64,000 nt of DNA from Fodinibius sediminis. Its GTDB lineage: Bacteria; Bacteroidota; Rhodothermia; Balneolales; Balneolaceae. Where the stretch lies: the NCBI RefSeq assembly GCF_900182555.1, contig NZ_FXTH01000002.1, forward strand, positions 248,001-312,000, given 5' to 3'. Below, in pieces: positions 55,419-64,000 of this stretch. Every line of letters begins with the position of its first letter. Within the stretch, counting starts at the first letter, position 1. The notes under the pieces are model-generated. The model did not search any database. It saw only the letters and a list, made by a program, of their open reading frames with translations, and had not been told where the DNA came from. Made by a program: the position numbers and the translations under genes.

Positions 55419-56453
55419 TTAAGCATGAGCTTCGATTCCTTCTTCATGATGCTCGTGCTCTTCGACCGCCATCCCGATGAATACCGCAGACAGCAGCGTA
55501 AAAATGTATGCTTGCAAAATTCCGACAAACGCTTTCAGGATATAGAGCGCAGCGGTCAGCGGTACCGAGAACAGGCTAACGCCAACCCCTGCAACGGCAC
55601 CAAAAAGATCAGCAAAGATAAAGATGAGTCCTAAAATACAAATTATCATAACCTTCCCCGAAAGCATGTTGGCAAACAAACGAACAGCCAGTGCGAAAGG
55701 CTTGGTAAAGAGACCGATAATTTCAATAGGCGTCAGGATCACACGCATCAGCGGAGGAACGCCCGGGAACCAGAACACGTGCTCCCAATGATCCCTGGAA
55801 CCGTTCCACTGGGTAATAATAAATGTAATAAAAGCCAGTATGGCGGTCACTGTGATGTCAGCTGTAGCTGTAACCCCCCAGGGTAGCAGGCCAAACAGAT
55901 TCATAAAGGTGATGGCCACAAAAACAGCAAACAGATAGGGAACAAACTTTCGATATTTGTCTTCAGATATATTCTGCTTTGCAATTTCGTCCTGGACAAA
56001 CACAAAAACAATCTCAAAAAGATTTTGAAACCAGCCCCTGGGCTCTGTTTCCCGGCCGGTCCCCCTCCTGTAGCGTCGGGCCATGGCAATGGTCAGCCAC
56101 AAAGTTAGCAGCACCCCAAACCACACATACATCAAATGCGCAGTAATAGACATGTCCAGCGTAATATCACTTCCATCAGCCGGTACCAGTACATGATCCT
56201 GCTCCACAAACTCACCCGACTCCACCGCCGCATGCGTACTGGCATAAAAATGCCATTCCCCGTCTACCAGCATGATCCGCGGCAGCTGCAACTCATAGCC
56301 CGGCAGTGCCAGGTAGTGATGATCCACCACTTTCCCCATGACATCAATAGGAGAATCCGAATTCTCTTCGCCGGTTTCTGCAGCTTTAACAAGAGGTGCA
56401 ACACACAAAAATACCATTAAAGTGACGAGGACGCGCCGAAAGGCCTGTAACAT
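55419..56453 (-). CDS. atpB: F-type ATP synthase a subunit
   Basis: 344 residues, longer than the E. coli protein because of an N-terminal signal-like helix (VLVTLMVFLCVAPLVKAA) and a periplasmic extension (about 25-105), as usual in this phylum. The essential Arg is in FALAVRLFANMLSG near residue 258, and helices after VFVAITFMNLFGLLPWG are typical. It carries protons past the c ring. Confidence 0.95.
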   Translation of the reverse strand: MLQAFRRVLVTLMVFLCVAPLVKAAETGEENSDSPIDVMGKVVDHHYLALPGYELQLPRIMLVDGEWHFYASTHAAVESGEFVEQDHVLVPADGSDITLDMSITAHLMYVWFGVLLTLWLTIAMARRYRRGTGRETEPRGWFQNLFEIVFVFVQDEIAKQNISEDKYRKFVPYLFAVFVAITFMNLFGLLPWGVTATADITVTAILAFITFIITQWNGSRDHWEHVFWFPGVPPLMRVILTPIEIIGLFTKPFALAVRLFANMLSGKVMIICILGLIFIFADLFGAVAGVGVSLFSVPLTAALYILKAFVGILQAYIFTLLSAVFIGMAVEEHEHHEEGIEAHA

Positions 56454-56460
56454 TTATTTT

Positions 56461-56844
56461 TTAGTTGTCAGTTTGCAGAATTTTGTTGATTAAAATAATC
56501 TCGATTATAGAGTGGAGAATATACGAAATTATGAAACTAACTGTAAAATAAATTTGATGGAATTTTATCATCCTGAGAATCAACACCAGAGCAAGGAGCA
56601 CAAACACAAAGCGGACAGCCAAAACAATTAAAAATCGACGATAAAATATTTTATGCGTTTGTTTTTTAAAATTACGGAGGCTCAAAAAGTTAGAGGCCAC
56701 AAACAAGAAACTGAGCATATTTGCCATCAGAGCCTTTACCATGTGTGCCGGGGACCAGATATAGGCCACCAGTATTGTGCCCGCCAATACCAGCAGGGCC
56801 GACCGAAGGAAGCTATATACTACAAACCGAAACCGCTCGTCCAC
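56461..56844 (-). CDS. AtpI-like membrane protein
   Basis: 127 residues from a GTG start, placed 7 nt after the AtpZ stop; longer in-frame starts would lie inside atpZ. Four hydrophobic helices are visible: SALLVLAGTILVAYIW, LMANMLSFLFVASNFL, FLIVLAVRFVFVLLALVLIL, and FIISYILHSIIEIILI. In position and size it matches the extra small membrane gene found before atpB in Bacteroidota, similar to AtpI, a c-ring assembly or Mg2+-related protein. Family identity is moderately supported. Confidence 0.75.
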   Translation of the reverse strand: MDERFRFVVYSFLRSALLVLAGTILVAYIWSPAHMVKALMANMLSFLFVASNFLSLRNFKKQTHKIFYRRFLIVLAVRFVFVLLALVLILRMIKFHQIYFTVSFIISYILHSIIEIILINKILQTDN

Positions 56845-56851
56845 TACCGGT

Positions 56852-57064
56852 TCATTTTTTATTGAGCCGCTCGTTAAGCTTGAAAATAAGAATGAAAATA
56901 TTGATGATTCCCACCAGACAACCAGTGAGCAGGAGCCAGGGCTGAATACCGAAATAGCCGTCCAGCCAGTATCCCAGCAGGATCGGTACCGCCAGGGCCG
57001 CAGCAATCTCAATCCCGAGCGACATATATTCTATATAAGACGAAAGCTTATCCCGGTCGTTCAA
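56852..57064 (-). CDS. atpZ: AtpZ/AtpI family protein
   Basis: 70 residues, two membrane helices (IEIAAALAVPILLGYWLDGYF and LLLTGCLVGIINIFILIF), the AtpZ family pattern (GYWLDGYFG). It starts with TTG, sharing the TTGA of the bactofilin stop: the two overlap by four nt. AtpZ and AtpI relatives form a Ca2+/Mg2+-transporting complex with F-ATPases. Confidence 0.88.
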   Translation of the reverse strand: MNDRDKLSSYIEYMSLGIEIAAALAVPILLGYWLDGYFGIQPWLLLTGCLVGIINIFILIFKLNERLNKK

Positions 57065-57558
57065 TCAGATTTCTTCTCAGCCTTTTTTTTGCTCTTGTCC
57101 TTTGAACCAGACTTGCTGAAAGAACCGGACAGTCCGTTTGAGGACTTCTTCTTGCTGGATACCGATTTGTCTTCGGTCATGTGGAAGCCGCCATTAATCT
57201 GCGCCCCTTCTTCAACAAGGAGTGTTTTGGTATAGATATCACCCTCAACCAAAGCCGACTCTCGCAGGATAAGCTTGTTGTTGACTCTGATCTCTCCGTC
57301 AACCTTTCCGGCAATATCGGCGTCGGTGGCCTTGATGTTACCTTTGACCTCTCCGCTGGAAGATATAATGACCTTGCCTTCGGCATTGGCCTCCCCATCT
57401 ATAACGCCAGCCACCCGGATATCACTCGTTGTTTTAATGGTCCCTTCTAATGTTGTGCCTTCGCTAATCATATTAACTGAGGGTTGGTTTTTATCGGTGT
57501 TGTTTGAACTCATAGGTTTTCTGTTGTTGTCCTTCTTGTCCTTATTGTTGTTAAACAT
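57061..57558 (-). CDS. Bactofilin (polymer-forming cytoskeletal protein)
   Basis: 165 residues. A flexible, Asn/Lys-rich N-terminus (about 1-30) precedes the right-handed beta-helix core of about 90 residues with regular G-x-I/V repeats (GTTLEGTIKTTSDIRVAG, GEANAEGKVIISSSGEVKG, AKVDGEIRV-like turns, LVEGDIYTKTLLVEEGAQI). The C-terminus is a Lys/Ser-rich tail (about 130-165). Bactofilins polymerise without nucleotide and often localise peptidoglycan enzymes. The M23 peptidase gene is directly upstream, 9 nt away. It overlaps the atpZ start by 4 nt. Confidence 0.94.
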   Translation of the reverse strand: MFNNNKDKKDNNRKPMSSNNTDKNQPSVNMISEGTTLEGTIKTTSDIRVAGVIDGEANAEGKVIISSSGEVKGNIKATDADIAGKVDGEIRVNNKLILRESALVEGDIYTKTLLVEEGAQINGGFHMTEDKSVSSKKKSSNGLSGSFSKSGSKDKSKKKAEKKSD

Positions 57559-57567
57559 AGAGCTGAT

Positions 57568-58440
57568 TTACGATTTAATAAGATATGAATTAGGATTCTG
57601 TGGGATACCGTTTTGCCAAATTTCCAAATGCAAATGAGGTCCCGAACTCATAATCCCGGTATTCCCGGCTGTTCCCAGAATGTCACCTTTTGTTACGATA
57701 TCACCGACAGATTTCGATAATGATTCCGCATGTTTATATACGGTAATCATGTTATCACTGTGCTGAACATACAGGACCCAGCCAAAATTCAGTGTCCAGT
57801 TCTGATCAACAACCGCCCCATCAGCAATTGCTTTGAAAGGCGTACCATTTTCTGTGGCAATATCCACACCAAAATGCCCTTTCCCGGGATTGAACCCCCG
57901 TGTCAATGTACCGTCCAACGGGTAGCCGGTTGGAAACACAGGCTTACCTTTGAATATATCGGAAAGTACGACCTCATTTTTCAATCGCAAACTATCCGTA
58001 GTACTTTTTACTACAGAAAAGGGTTCAGGTTCCCGTTTTTTTTTCATCGCCCCATTCACGGTTTCACGGCGCGACCTGTCGACCTGGAATACCGTATCCT
58101 CGCCGGCGCCAATCACTCGTTTCATTTGGGCAAGCTGGAGATCCCGTGCGTGCAGGGAGTCCTGCAGGGCCCTCACCTGTTCAGAGATGGCGATTGCCTG
58201 TTCGCGCAGATCTTTTTCCGTATGCGAGAAAAAGAGTCCCGACACCGGGGTGAACTTGAGAAGCACAAACACAAGTATCGCTACTGCAGCCAGCGAACCG
58301 TACAAAAGATACAGCAGGTTCGCCGGTTTGAAGCGATAGCTGTTCGAGGGCTCCGGTTCGCGGTCGTCAAAAATAACGAACGTAAGTCCCCGGTCGCGCT
58401 TATGAAAAAGTTGTCTTAGGAAATCGAACATATTCGTCAT
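57568..58440 (-). CDS. Membrane-anchored M23 (LytM) peptidase
   Basis: 290 residues. A basic cytosolic N-terminus (about 1-40), one membrane helix (LLYLLYGSLAAVAILVFVLL), a coiled-coil linker (about 70-110), and a C-terminal LytM domain. The zinc set is intact: GHFGVD, and HLHLE near the end, with VLYVQHSDNMITVYKH and GNTGIMSSGPH between. Its predicted activity is peptidoglycan cleavage. It is paired with bactofilin, as in LmdC-type and Csd1-like M23/bactofilin couples that shape the cell in other bacteria. Confidence 0.93.
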   Translation of the reverse strand: MTNMFDFLRQLFHKRDRGLTFVIFDDREPEPSNSYRFKPANLLYLLYGSLAAVAILVFVLLKFTPVSGLFFSHTEKDLREQAIAISEQVRALQDSLHARDLQLAQMKRVIGAGEDTVFQVDRSRRETVNGAMKKKREPEPFSVVKSTTDSLRLKNEVVLSDIFKGKPVFPTGYPLDGTLTRGFNPGKGHFGVDIATENGTPFKAIADGAVVDQNWTLNFGWVLYVQHSDNMITVYKHAESLSKSVGDIVTKGDILGTAGNTGIMSSGPHLHLEIWQNGIPQNPNSYLIKS

Positions 58441-58446
58441 CCACTG

Positions 58447-58767
58447 CTATGCTTCCGGCGTGGGCCCCCGGTAGTTGAACGGCACATCGATCTCGTCATC
58501 GTGATCAATGGGTCCATTTTCACTTTCATACCGTTTGATGTTCTCCGACAGTGCATCGACCAGCCGCTTGGCATGGTCGGGCGTGAGCACCATCCGTTTC
58601 ACCACTTTTGCTTTGGGCCGGCCGGGCATGACCGAAATAAAATCCAGAATGAACTCCGATGCAGAGTGGGAAATCATGACCAGGTTCGAGTACGTACCGC
58701 TGGCCTCCTCATCCGGGAGCTCAATTTCCATCTGTCCCTGTTTTTTGTGCTGCGATTGATCTGCCAT
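58447..58767 (-). CDS. DUF3467 family protein
   Basis: 106 residues. The core GTYSNLVMISHSASEFILDFISVMPGRPKAKV and VLTPDHAKRLVDALSENIKRYES are the DUF3467 signature. Function is unknown; the small acidic protein has no signal or helix and is likely cytosolic. It lies between the CBS-like enzyme (39-nt gap) and the M23 gene (6-nt gap), inside the long minus-strand operon. Confidence 0.9.
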   Translation of the reverse strand: MADQSQHKKQGQMEIELPDEEASGTYSNLVMISHSASEFILDFISVMPGRPKAKVVKRMVLTPDHAKRLVDALSENIKRYESENGPIDHDDEIDVPFNYRGPTPEA

Positions 58768-58806
58768 AAATATGCATTGATTAGATTAGAATTAACGCCT
58801 GGAATG

Positions 58807-59796
58807 CTAGTCCGCATCCAAAAAATCATGTTCTCTCATCCAGTCGTCATTAAAAATTTTGGAGACATACCGGGCACCGCTGTCGGGAAGGATGATAACC
58901 ATCAGGTCGTCTTTTCCAAAATCACTGGTGCGGGCATACTCCAGTGCACCGTGAACCGCCGCTCCGCATGAGCCGCCGACAAACAGCCCCTCCTTTTTCG
59001 CCAGGGCCCGGGTCATCAGAAAGGCCTCCTTGTCGTTTACCTGCATCACCGCATCCAGCAAATCAAAGTCCATGTTTTCCGGGATGATATCCTCCCCAAT
59101 CCCCTCCGTTAGATAGGGATGAATCTCATTTTTATCAAATTCACCGGTTTCAAAATACTTTTTGTAGACGGAGCCGACGCTGTCTACCCCGATGGTCTGA
59201 ACATGCTTATTTTGTTCCTTCAGGTATTTCGAAGTGCCGGATATCGTACCTCCGGTCCCCATACCCGCCACATAGTGTGTTATTTTCCCCTCGGTCTGCT
59301 CCCAGATCTCAGGGCCGGTCGTCTCATAGTGGGCCTGGGTATTGCTGGGATTGTCGTACTGGTTGGGATAATAGGAGTTGGGGATTTCCTCGCTCAGCCG
59401 TTTTGCAACCGAGTAATAGCTTCGGGGGTCGTCAGGCTCCACGTTTGTCGGACATACCTTCACTTTGGCTCCCATGGCCCGGAGAATATCGATCTTGGAC
59501 TTGCTTTGCTTGTCGGTGGTCGTGAAGATGCAGTCATACCCCTTGATGGCTGCAGCCAGGGCCAGGCCCATGCCCGTATTGCCGGACGTTCCCTCGATAA
59601 TCGTACCACCGGGTTTAATCAGTCCCTTTTCTTCGGCATCCTCGATCATCTTCAAGCCGATGCGATCTTTTACGCTCTGCCCGGGATTAAAGTATTCCAC
59701 CTTGACAAGGACCGTACCCTCGATATCATCCCCGACAGTGTTCAATTTCACCAGGGGGGTATTTCCAATTGTTTCTAAAATTGAATTGTAATACAT
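58807..59796 (-). CDS. PLP-dependent cysteine synthase/cystathionine beta-synthase-like enzyme
   Basis: 329 residues from the ATG at 59794-59796, which gives the family opening YNSILETIGNTPLVKLN; an upstream ATG adds 10 residues with no match. The PLP lysine is K43 in PGQSVKDRIG. The phosphate or substrate loop is TSGNTG at 70-75, and the phosphate-binding glycine loop is GMGTGGTIS near 180. The tail has GGSCGAAVHGAL and DDWMREHDFL, the latter resembling cystathionine beta-synthase cores. There is no C-terminal CBS regulatory pair. It could make cysteine from O-acetylserine or cystathionine from serine and homocysteine; I lean to the CBS side. Confidence 0.9.
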   Translation of the reverse strand: MYYNSILETIGNTPLVKLNTVGDDIEGTVLVKVEYFNPGQSVKDRIGLKMIEDAEEKGLIKPGGTIIEGTSGNTGMGLALAAAIKGYDCIFTTTDKQSKSKIDILRAMGAKVKVCPTNVEPDDPRSYYSVAKRLSEEIPNSYYPNQYDNPSNTQAHYETTGPEIWEQTEGKITHYVAGMGTGGTISGTSKYLKEQNKHVQTIGVDSVGSVYKKYFETGEFDKNEIHPYLTEGIGEDIIPENMDFDLLDAVMQVNDKEAFLMTRALAKKEGLFVGGSCGAAVHGALEYARTSDFGKDDLMVIILPDSGARYVSKIFNDDWMREHDFLDAD

Positions 59797-60021
59797 CAAA
59801 AATCTATCAATCGTTATAATTAACATTTCAGATCAGATTCACCCTTTAATATAGGCATTTTGAATTAGCCCGCCGAATAAAGAGCAAAAACCGGTCCGGC
59901 AGTACCGCCTTGAGGAAGCCCCCGGCTACCGTCATCCGATAAAAAAAGCCGGGAGGCCTTTATTCCAACCTCAAAGGCTGTTATCTTTCCCTGCAAAAGA
60001 ACTTTATTATCGTTGACCACT

Positions 60022-60297
60022 ATGTTTGTAGAACAGAAGAAACCCAAGGATTTTGATTGCGGCTATAATCTGGACCGCATGATTGCCTCCCTCCCACGCA
60101 TTGAAGATGAAGAGGAACGTGTTGAATATGCCGAGCGTGCGGTCGGACTCATCAAACAGAGCCACCCCAACTGGGTGAATGACGACGGCGAGAGCGAGGA
60201 GGCCTGGAAACATTTTTTCGACCTGGCCGAATACGACCCCACCGAATACGGGATCTACAACCCGTTTGAATCAGGCAAAAAGGATAACGCTCAATAG
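60022..60297 (+). CDS. DUF4290-like small protein
   Basis: 91 residues from the ATG at 60022; a TTG nine nt upstream is less likely. It is a mostly helical, acidic protein: GYNLDRMIASLPRIEDEEER, YAERAVGLIKQSHPNWVND, and AWKHFFDLAEYDPTEYGIYNPFE. This pattern resembles the N-terminal half of Bacteroidota DUF4290 (a Tyr-Gly/Asn opening, then IEDREER and an Asp-rich loop before a helix), whose members are about twice as long. It may be a short relative; the function of the family is unknown. It is divergent from the CBS-like gene. Confidence 0.65.
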   Translation: MFVEQKKPKDFDCGYNLDRMIASLPRIEDEEERVEYAERAVGLIKQSHPNWVNDDGESEEAWKHFFDLAEYDPTEYGIYNPFESGKKDNAQ

Positions 60298-60483
60298 GCT
60301 CGGCTGTCACCGGGTGTCCGGCCCGCGCTCCGGTTTCCCTGTCTCGTGGATCGACAGCCAGGGGAAACTTCCTGCCAGAGATATCTCGCCCCGCTCAAAT
60401 GGGCCGTGAAATTGATTATGGAATAACTTATTTTCAATTTATATTGAAAGTTCTGAAAGTTATTTCCTATTTCTACCTGACTC

Positions 60484-61944
60484 ATGGATACCGATTTGCT
60501 ATCAGATACGCAGGAACTACCGCTGCAGGTTGATCGTGCTACCGATCAGCGGCTTCAACTATTTATTGAAGGGCTGGTCCGGCAGCAGGATAAATCGTAT
60601 GCGACCTTTACCTTTCCGGTTCAGGAAATAGAGCCGCTGATGTTGCTGCAGGAAAGCTGGAATGAGCAGCAGTTTCGTTACTACTGGGAGAAACCGTCTG
60701 ATAACTTTGCCATTGCCGCCGGCGATACGCTGGTGCAGCTGTCAGCCTCCGGTCCCTCCCGTTTTGCGGATATTATCAGCCAGCAGCAAGCCTTGCAGAA
60801 TGCTACCGCCTCCTTTTCTTCCGTCTACCATTCCCGGGCAGGATTGATGTTCCTGGGAGGATTTTCCTTTTTCAGCAGGCTTGAAACGGCCGACTGGGAT
60901 TCTTTTGAAGCGGCCTCGCTCACCGTCCCCCGCTGGTTCATTCTGAAAGACGGGGACCATTATTCAGCTACCCTCTCACTGCAGCTTCCCGACTTTCAAA
61001 GCCGGAATGAAATCTATGAGGAAGTAACAGGGAGGCTCCGGTCGCTCAACCGGCAGATGACTTCTGCTTCCGATTCCCCGTCATCCCCGGTCATTGCCAG
61101 AAAAAATACCGATCCGTTTCCGGCCATACCGCTGAAATTGGGATTTGAAGCCTGGATCTCATCTGTAAAGCAAGCCAAAAAGCAGATCCGGCAGGAAACA
61201 TTTGACAAGATCGTGCTGGCCCGCCGGCTGTCGGTGGCCCGCAAGAACACCGCTCCTGTCACCAAACTGCTCGATCATCTGCGCCGCCGGTATGAAAACT
61301 GCAGCTGTTTTCTGGTTCATCCTCCCGGGGGTCAAAGTTTCGTGGGAGCCACACCGGAGCAGTTAATTGCTTTTGAAGACAACCTGCTGCAGACCGAAGC
61401 ACTGGCGGGCAGCATTGAGCGCGGTAAAACGGCCATGGAGGATCTCACACTTGCCAAGGACCTGTCAATCAGTACCAAAAACAGGAATGAACATCAGTTT
61501 GTCGTGCAGGATATCGAACAGCGGCTGCGCCCTTTTGCCCGCTCCATCCGGCACAGCAGTCAGCCCCAGGTAAAGAAACTTTCCAATGTTCAACACCTCT
61601 ACACCCCTATCCAGGCAGACCTGAAACCGGAAGCAACGGTGCTCTCCGTCCTTGAGAAGCTGCACCCCACCCCCGCGGTGGGTGGCTATCCGTGGCACAA
61701 AGCGGCTCCCTACATCCGGGAATTGGAAGATTTTGAACGCGGCTGGTATGCCGGTCCGGTCGGGTGGGTCGATGCCTCTGGCAGCGGAGAATTCGCCGTA
61801 GCCATCAGGAGTGGCCTTATTGGCGAAGAACAAGTGCATTTTTTTGCGGGCTGCGGCATTGTTGAAGACTCTGACCCTCAGACGGAGTGGGAAGAAACGA
61901 ATCTTAAACTAAAGCCGATGCTTTCCGCCCTTCAGTATGACTGA
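60484..61944 (+). CDS. menF: Isochorismate synthase MenF
   Basis: Converts chorismate to isochorismate, the first step of menaquinone synthesis. 486 residues. The N-terminal 220 or so are a divergent chorismate-binding accessory region. The catalytic part has FDKIVLARRLSVARK, FLVHPPGGQSFVGATPEQL, ALAGSIERGKT, ATVLSVLEKLHPTPAVGGYP, and the Mg2+-binding FAGCGIVEDSDPQTEWEE. All the chorismate-enzyme signatures are present. Its last 8 nt overlap menD. Confidence 0.95.
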   Translation: MDTDLLSDTQELPLQVDRATDQRLQLFIEGLVRQQDKSYATFTFPVQEIEPLMLLQESWNEQQFRYYWEKPSDNFAIAAGDTLVQLSASGPSRFADIISQQQALQNATASFSSVYHSRAGLMFLGGFSFFSRLETADWDSFEAASLTVPRWFILKDGDHYSATLSLQLPDFQSRNEIYEEVTGRLRSLNRQMTSASDSPSSPVIARKNTDPFPAIPLKLGFEAWISSVKQAKKQIRQETFDKIVLARRLSVARKNTAPVTKLLDHLRRRYENCSCFLVHPPGGQSFVGATPEQLIAFEDNLLQTEALAGSIERGKTAMEDLTLAKDLSISTKNRNEHQFVVQDIEQRLRPFARSIRHSSQPQVKKLSNVQHLYTPIQADLKPEATVLSVLEKLHPTPAVGGYPWHKAAPYIRELEDFERGWYAGPVGWVDASGSGEFAVAIRSGLIGEEQVHFFAGCGIVEDSDPQTEWEETNLKLKPMLSALQYD

Positions 61945-63640
61945 TTTAGATGCCCGGGACATCCCTTACTACTGGTCGACAACCTTTTTCCGTCAGCTGC
62001 TGAAAAAAGGCGTACGTCATGTGGTCATTTCCCCGGGTTCGCGGTCCACACCCCTGACCATGGCCGCAGCCGCCCATCCTAATCTCGAAAAGCATGTCAT
62101 CCTGGATGAACGATCTGCCGCCTTCACCGCCCTGGGTATTGGCAAGGCGACCGGCTACCCGGCTGTACTCATCTGCACATCGGGGACCGCGGCAGCCAAC
62201 TACTACCCGGCCGTCATTGAAGCCCGCCAGTCGGGGGTCCCCATGATACTGGCTACGGCGGACCGTCCGCCCCATCTCCGGGCCACCGGGGCCAACCAGG
62301 CCATCGACCAGCTGAAACTCTTCGGCAGCTATCCCGTTTTTTTTCATGAGGCCGGCGAACCCCGGCTTGACAAGGAAGATCTGGATCGACTGGTGCTTCT
62401 CGCCCGACAGGCTGTAGGGATGGCACAACAAAAGCGGGGTCCGGTACACATCAATTTTCCATTCCGGAAACCCCTCGAACCCCGTCCTTCCTTTGTGGCG
62501 AAGATCCGCGGGGAAAACAGCAGCGAACCGCTTACCGATCAGGAAGAGCGGTACAGCAAGTCTTCCTTTACCCTTCCGGAAACAGTCCGGCGGGCGATGT
62601 CATCTGCCGACCGGCCCCTGATCGTGGTGGGCCCCGCTGCCCCCGGCGATCATCTCGAATCCGTTGCTCATCTGGCAGAACAGCTCCGGGCGCCGGTCCT
62701 TTCCGAATCAACCATCGCCAGCCCCAACACCGTCGGCGGCTTTGCCTCTTTTCTGCGCAACGAACAGCTTGTTCATCAGCTGGAGCCGGACTTGATCCTT
62801 CGGTTTGGTTTTCAGCCTACCGCCAAAAGCATCGAACAGGCATTGCAAAGCTGGCGTCCCTCCCACCACATACATTTTGCCAGCACTGCGGACTGGCAGG
62901 ATGCCACCTGCACTCAAAGCACCCACCTGCCCTGGCTGGGACAGCCCCTGGCACTGCCCGACAGACTCAAAGGCGCCCCTTCGTCCTGGCTGAAGACCTG
63001 GAAAAGACAGGAACGGCTATTCCGCAGCCATTATCAAAAGGTCATGAGCCGACCATCGGTCTTGACCGACGGCCACCTTTACCAGCACCTTATTACCCAG
63101 TGCCCGGAGGACCTTTTTATCGCCGTCTCCAATTCCTTCCCGGCCCGTGACATTCAGCTGACGGGATATGATATCACTCGCTATCCCCTGTATCTGAACC
63201 GCGGGGCGAGCGGCATCGACGGGGTCTCGTCAACCGCACTGGGGATCAGCATCGGGCTCCGGAAGCCCGGCATGCTCTTGACCGGGGATCTGGCTTTTCT
63301 TCACGATACCAACGCCCTGCTGAATCATAACCGGGCGGGTGCCGACCTTGCCGTTGTCATTGCCAACAATTCGGGGGGCTCCATCTTCCGGATGCTGCCC
63401 ATCGAGCAGCACGATGCCTATTTCGACACCTATTTTGAAACGCCACAGGCGGCCAGTATCCGGCAGCTGGCAAACGCCTATTCCATTCCATACCACCGGG
63501 TATCTTCTGTGGACGAGCTCCGGCAGTTTGACCTGGAGCAGTGGCAGCAAGAACAGCCCGGGCTATCCGTGGTCGAATGCCTGACCGATGCCGAAGCTTC
63601 CATGAAGCTTCGCCGGCAACTCTGGGATTTCCAGCCATGA
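61937..63640 (+). CDS. menD: SEPHCHC synthase MenD
   Basis: Thiamine-diphosphate enzyme that joins 2-oxoglutarate to isochorismate. 567 residues, the normal length. The PYR domain has VVISPGSRSTPLTMAAA, DERSAAFTALGIGKATG with the activating Glu, and TSGTAAANYYPAVIEA. The central domain runs through to about 370, and the PP domain has NRGASGIDGVSSTALGISIG and LLTGDLAFLHDTNALL with the Mg2+-binding GDL. It overlaps menF by 8 nt and menH by 4 nt (ATGA). Confidence 0.97.
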   Translation: MTDLDARDIPYYWSTTFFRQLLKKGVRHVVISPGSRSTPLTMAAAAHPNLEKHVILDERSAAFTALGIGKATGYPAVLICTSGTAAANYYPAVIEARQSGVPMILATADRPPHLRATGANQAIDQLKLFGSYPVFFHEAGEPRLDKEDLDRLVLLARQAVGMAQQKRGPVHINFPFRKPLEPRPSFVAKIRGENSSEPLTDQEERYSKSSFTLPETVRRAMSSADRPLIVVGPAAPGDHLESVAHLAEQLRAPVLSESTIASPNTVGGFASFLRNEQLVHQLEPDLILRFGFQPTAKSIEQALQSWRPSHHIHFASTADWQDATCTQSTHLPWLGQPLALPDRLKGAPSSWLKTWKRQERLFRSHYQKVMSRPSVLTDGHLYQHLITQCPEDLFIAVSNSFPARDIQLTGYDITRYPLYLNRGASGIDGVSSTALGISIGLRKPGMLLTGDLAFLHDTNALLNHNRAGADLAVVIANNSGGSIFRMLPIEQHDAYFDTYFETPQAASIRQLANAYSIPYHRVSSVDELRQFDLEQWQQEQPGLSVVECLTDAEASMKLRRQLWDFQP

Positions 63641-64000
63641 ATATCACCCCCATCCATAGCCTCGACTATGCCGTGAAGATTCACCAGCGTAATGAACAGC
63701 TCCCCTGGCTGCTGATGCTGCACGGTTTTATGGGCGATCACCGCGCTTTTGATCACCTGGTCGGCAGGTTGTGCCAATTCTGCAACCCCGTCACAGTTGA
63801 CCTGCTCGGCCACGGTGGTTCCTCTGCGCCCGGCGACCCCGGGCGGTACCGGGAAAACTGCCAGCTCCGTGATCTGCACGAGCTGATCCGTATCCTCAAT
63901 ATTTCGCCCCTTTTCCTTCACGGCTACAGCATGGGCGGACGACTGGCGTTAAAATTGGCCCATGCGCATCCCGAATACTTCAGTGGACTCATTCTAGAAA
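63637..64000 (+). CDS. menH: SHCHC synthase MenH, truncated by the window edge
   Basis: An open frame from the ATG at 63637 that runs off the right edge, about 121 codons seen. It is an alpha/beta hydrolase: oxyanion loop LMLHGFMGD, a DLLGHGGSS turn, and the nucleophile elbow GYSMGGR, typical of MenH. It should release pyruvate to form 2-succinyl-6-hydroxycyclohexadiene carboxylate. It continues the men operon by an ATGA overlap; menB or menC may follow outside. Confidence 0.92.
   Translation, partial: MNITPIHSLDYAVKIHQRNEQLPWLLMLHGFMGDHRAFDHLVGRLCQFCNPVTVDLLGHGGSSAPGDPGRYRENCQLRDLHELIRILNISPLFLHGYSMGGRLALKLAHAHPEYFSGLILE

Noticed and set aside
59921-59952. CCCGGC and GCCGGG arms as a terminator
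   Set aside because: The loop is 20 nt and no U-run follows, so it does not resemble an intrinsic terminator. The surrounding short minus-strand open frame is also unsupported.

Overview
The window looks like chromosomal DNA from a member of the Bacteroidota/Balneolota/Rhodothermota group, most likely Balneolaceae-like. I infer this from gene content alone: a parA-parB-DUF5683 operon, an F-type ATP synthase operon without beta and epsilon genes and led by bactofilin and AtpZ, a DUF4290-like protein, DUF58/BatA/BatD-type genes, and menaquinone synthesis by the MenF-MenD-MenH route. Base composition looks even, near half GC, apart from AT-rich intergenic stretches. I see no insertion sequence, integrase, prophage, CRISPR array or rRNA operon. 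There is one tRNA, tRNA-Ser(UGA).

Layout. 0-12.5 kb is housekeeping: the tail of an outer-membrane barrel protein, DNA polymerase I, a membrane SpoIIE-type phosphatase, transketolase, a secreted TPR protein, the operon parA-parB-DUF5683-LOG, and alanine dehydrogenase. 12.6-17.5 kb holds a small winged-helix-like protein and an aerotolerance-type locus (DUF58, BatD-like, BatA), interrupted by an M23 lipoprotein on the other strand. 17.6-28.2 kb carries mfd, a threonylcarbamoyl-AMP synthase gene, a fasciclin lipoprotein, two metallopeptidases (M1, M42), a hotdog thioesterase and an HD-domain phosphohydrolase. 28.4-38.6 kb is mostly transport: an RND efflux pair, mgtE-thyA-folA, and the Trk potassium system.

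38.7-51.3 kb is a cell-envelope region. It has an MMPL/HpnN-like exporter next to a DUF3047 protein, a small PMFS-motif protein paired with an HTTM-like membrane protein, two glycosyltransferases, a sulfotransferase, a polytopic flippase-like protein, a Wzi-like barrel, and a TolC-MlaC pair. Together these suggest assembly or decoration of a surface glycan plus lipid trafficking. 51.3-59.8 kb reads as one long minus-strand transcription unit: CBS-like enzyme, DUF3467, M23 peptidase, bactofilin, atpZ, an atpI-like gene, atpB-E-F-H-A-G, tRNA-Ser, then a strong terminator. 60-64 kb has a DUF4290-like small protein and the overlapping menF-menD-menH genes; menH runs off the window.

The genes least explained by known families are the PMFS/HTTM-like pair (42.5-43.9 kb), the adjacent glycan genes, and the DUF3047-MMPL pair. 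I found nothing I can honestly call a clearly new system. The PMFS/HTTM pair, which resembles SdpA/SdpB in layout, is the best candidate. Start codons were chosen by family alignment and signal peptides. Functional calls come from motif recognition, not database searches.
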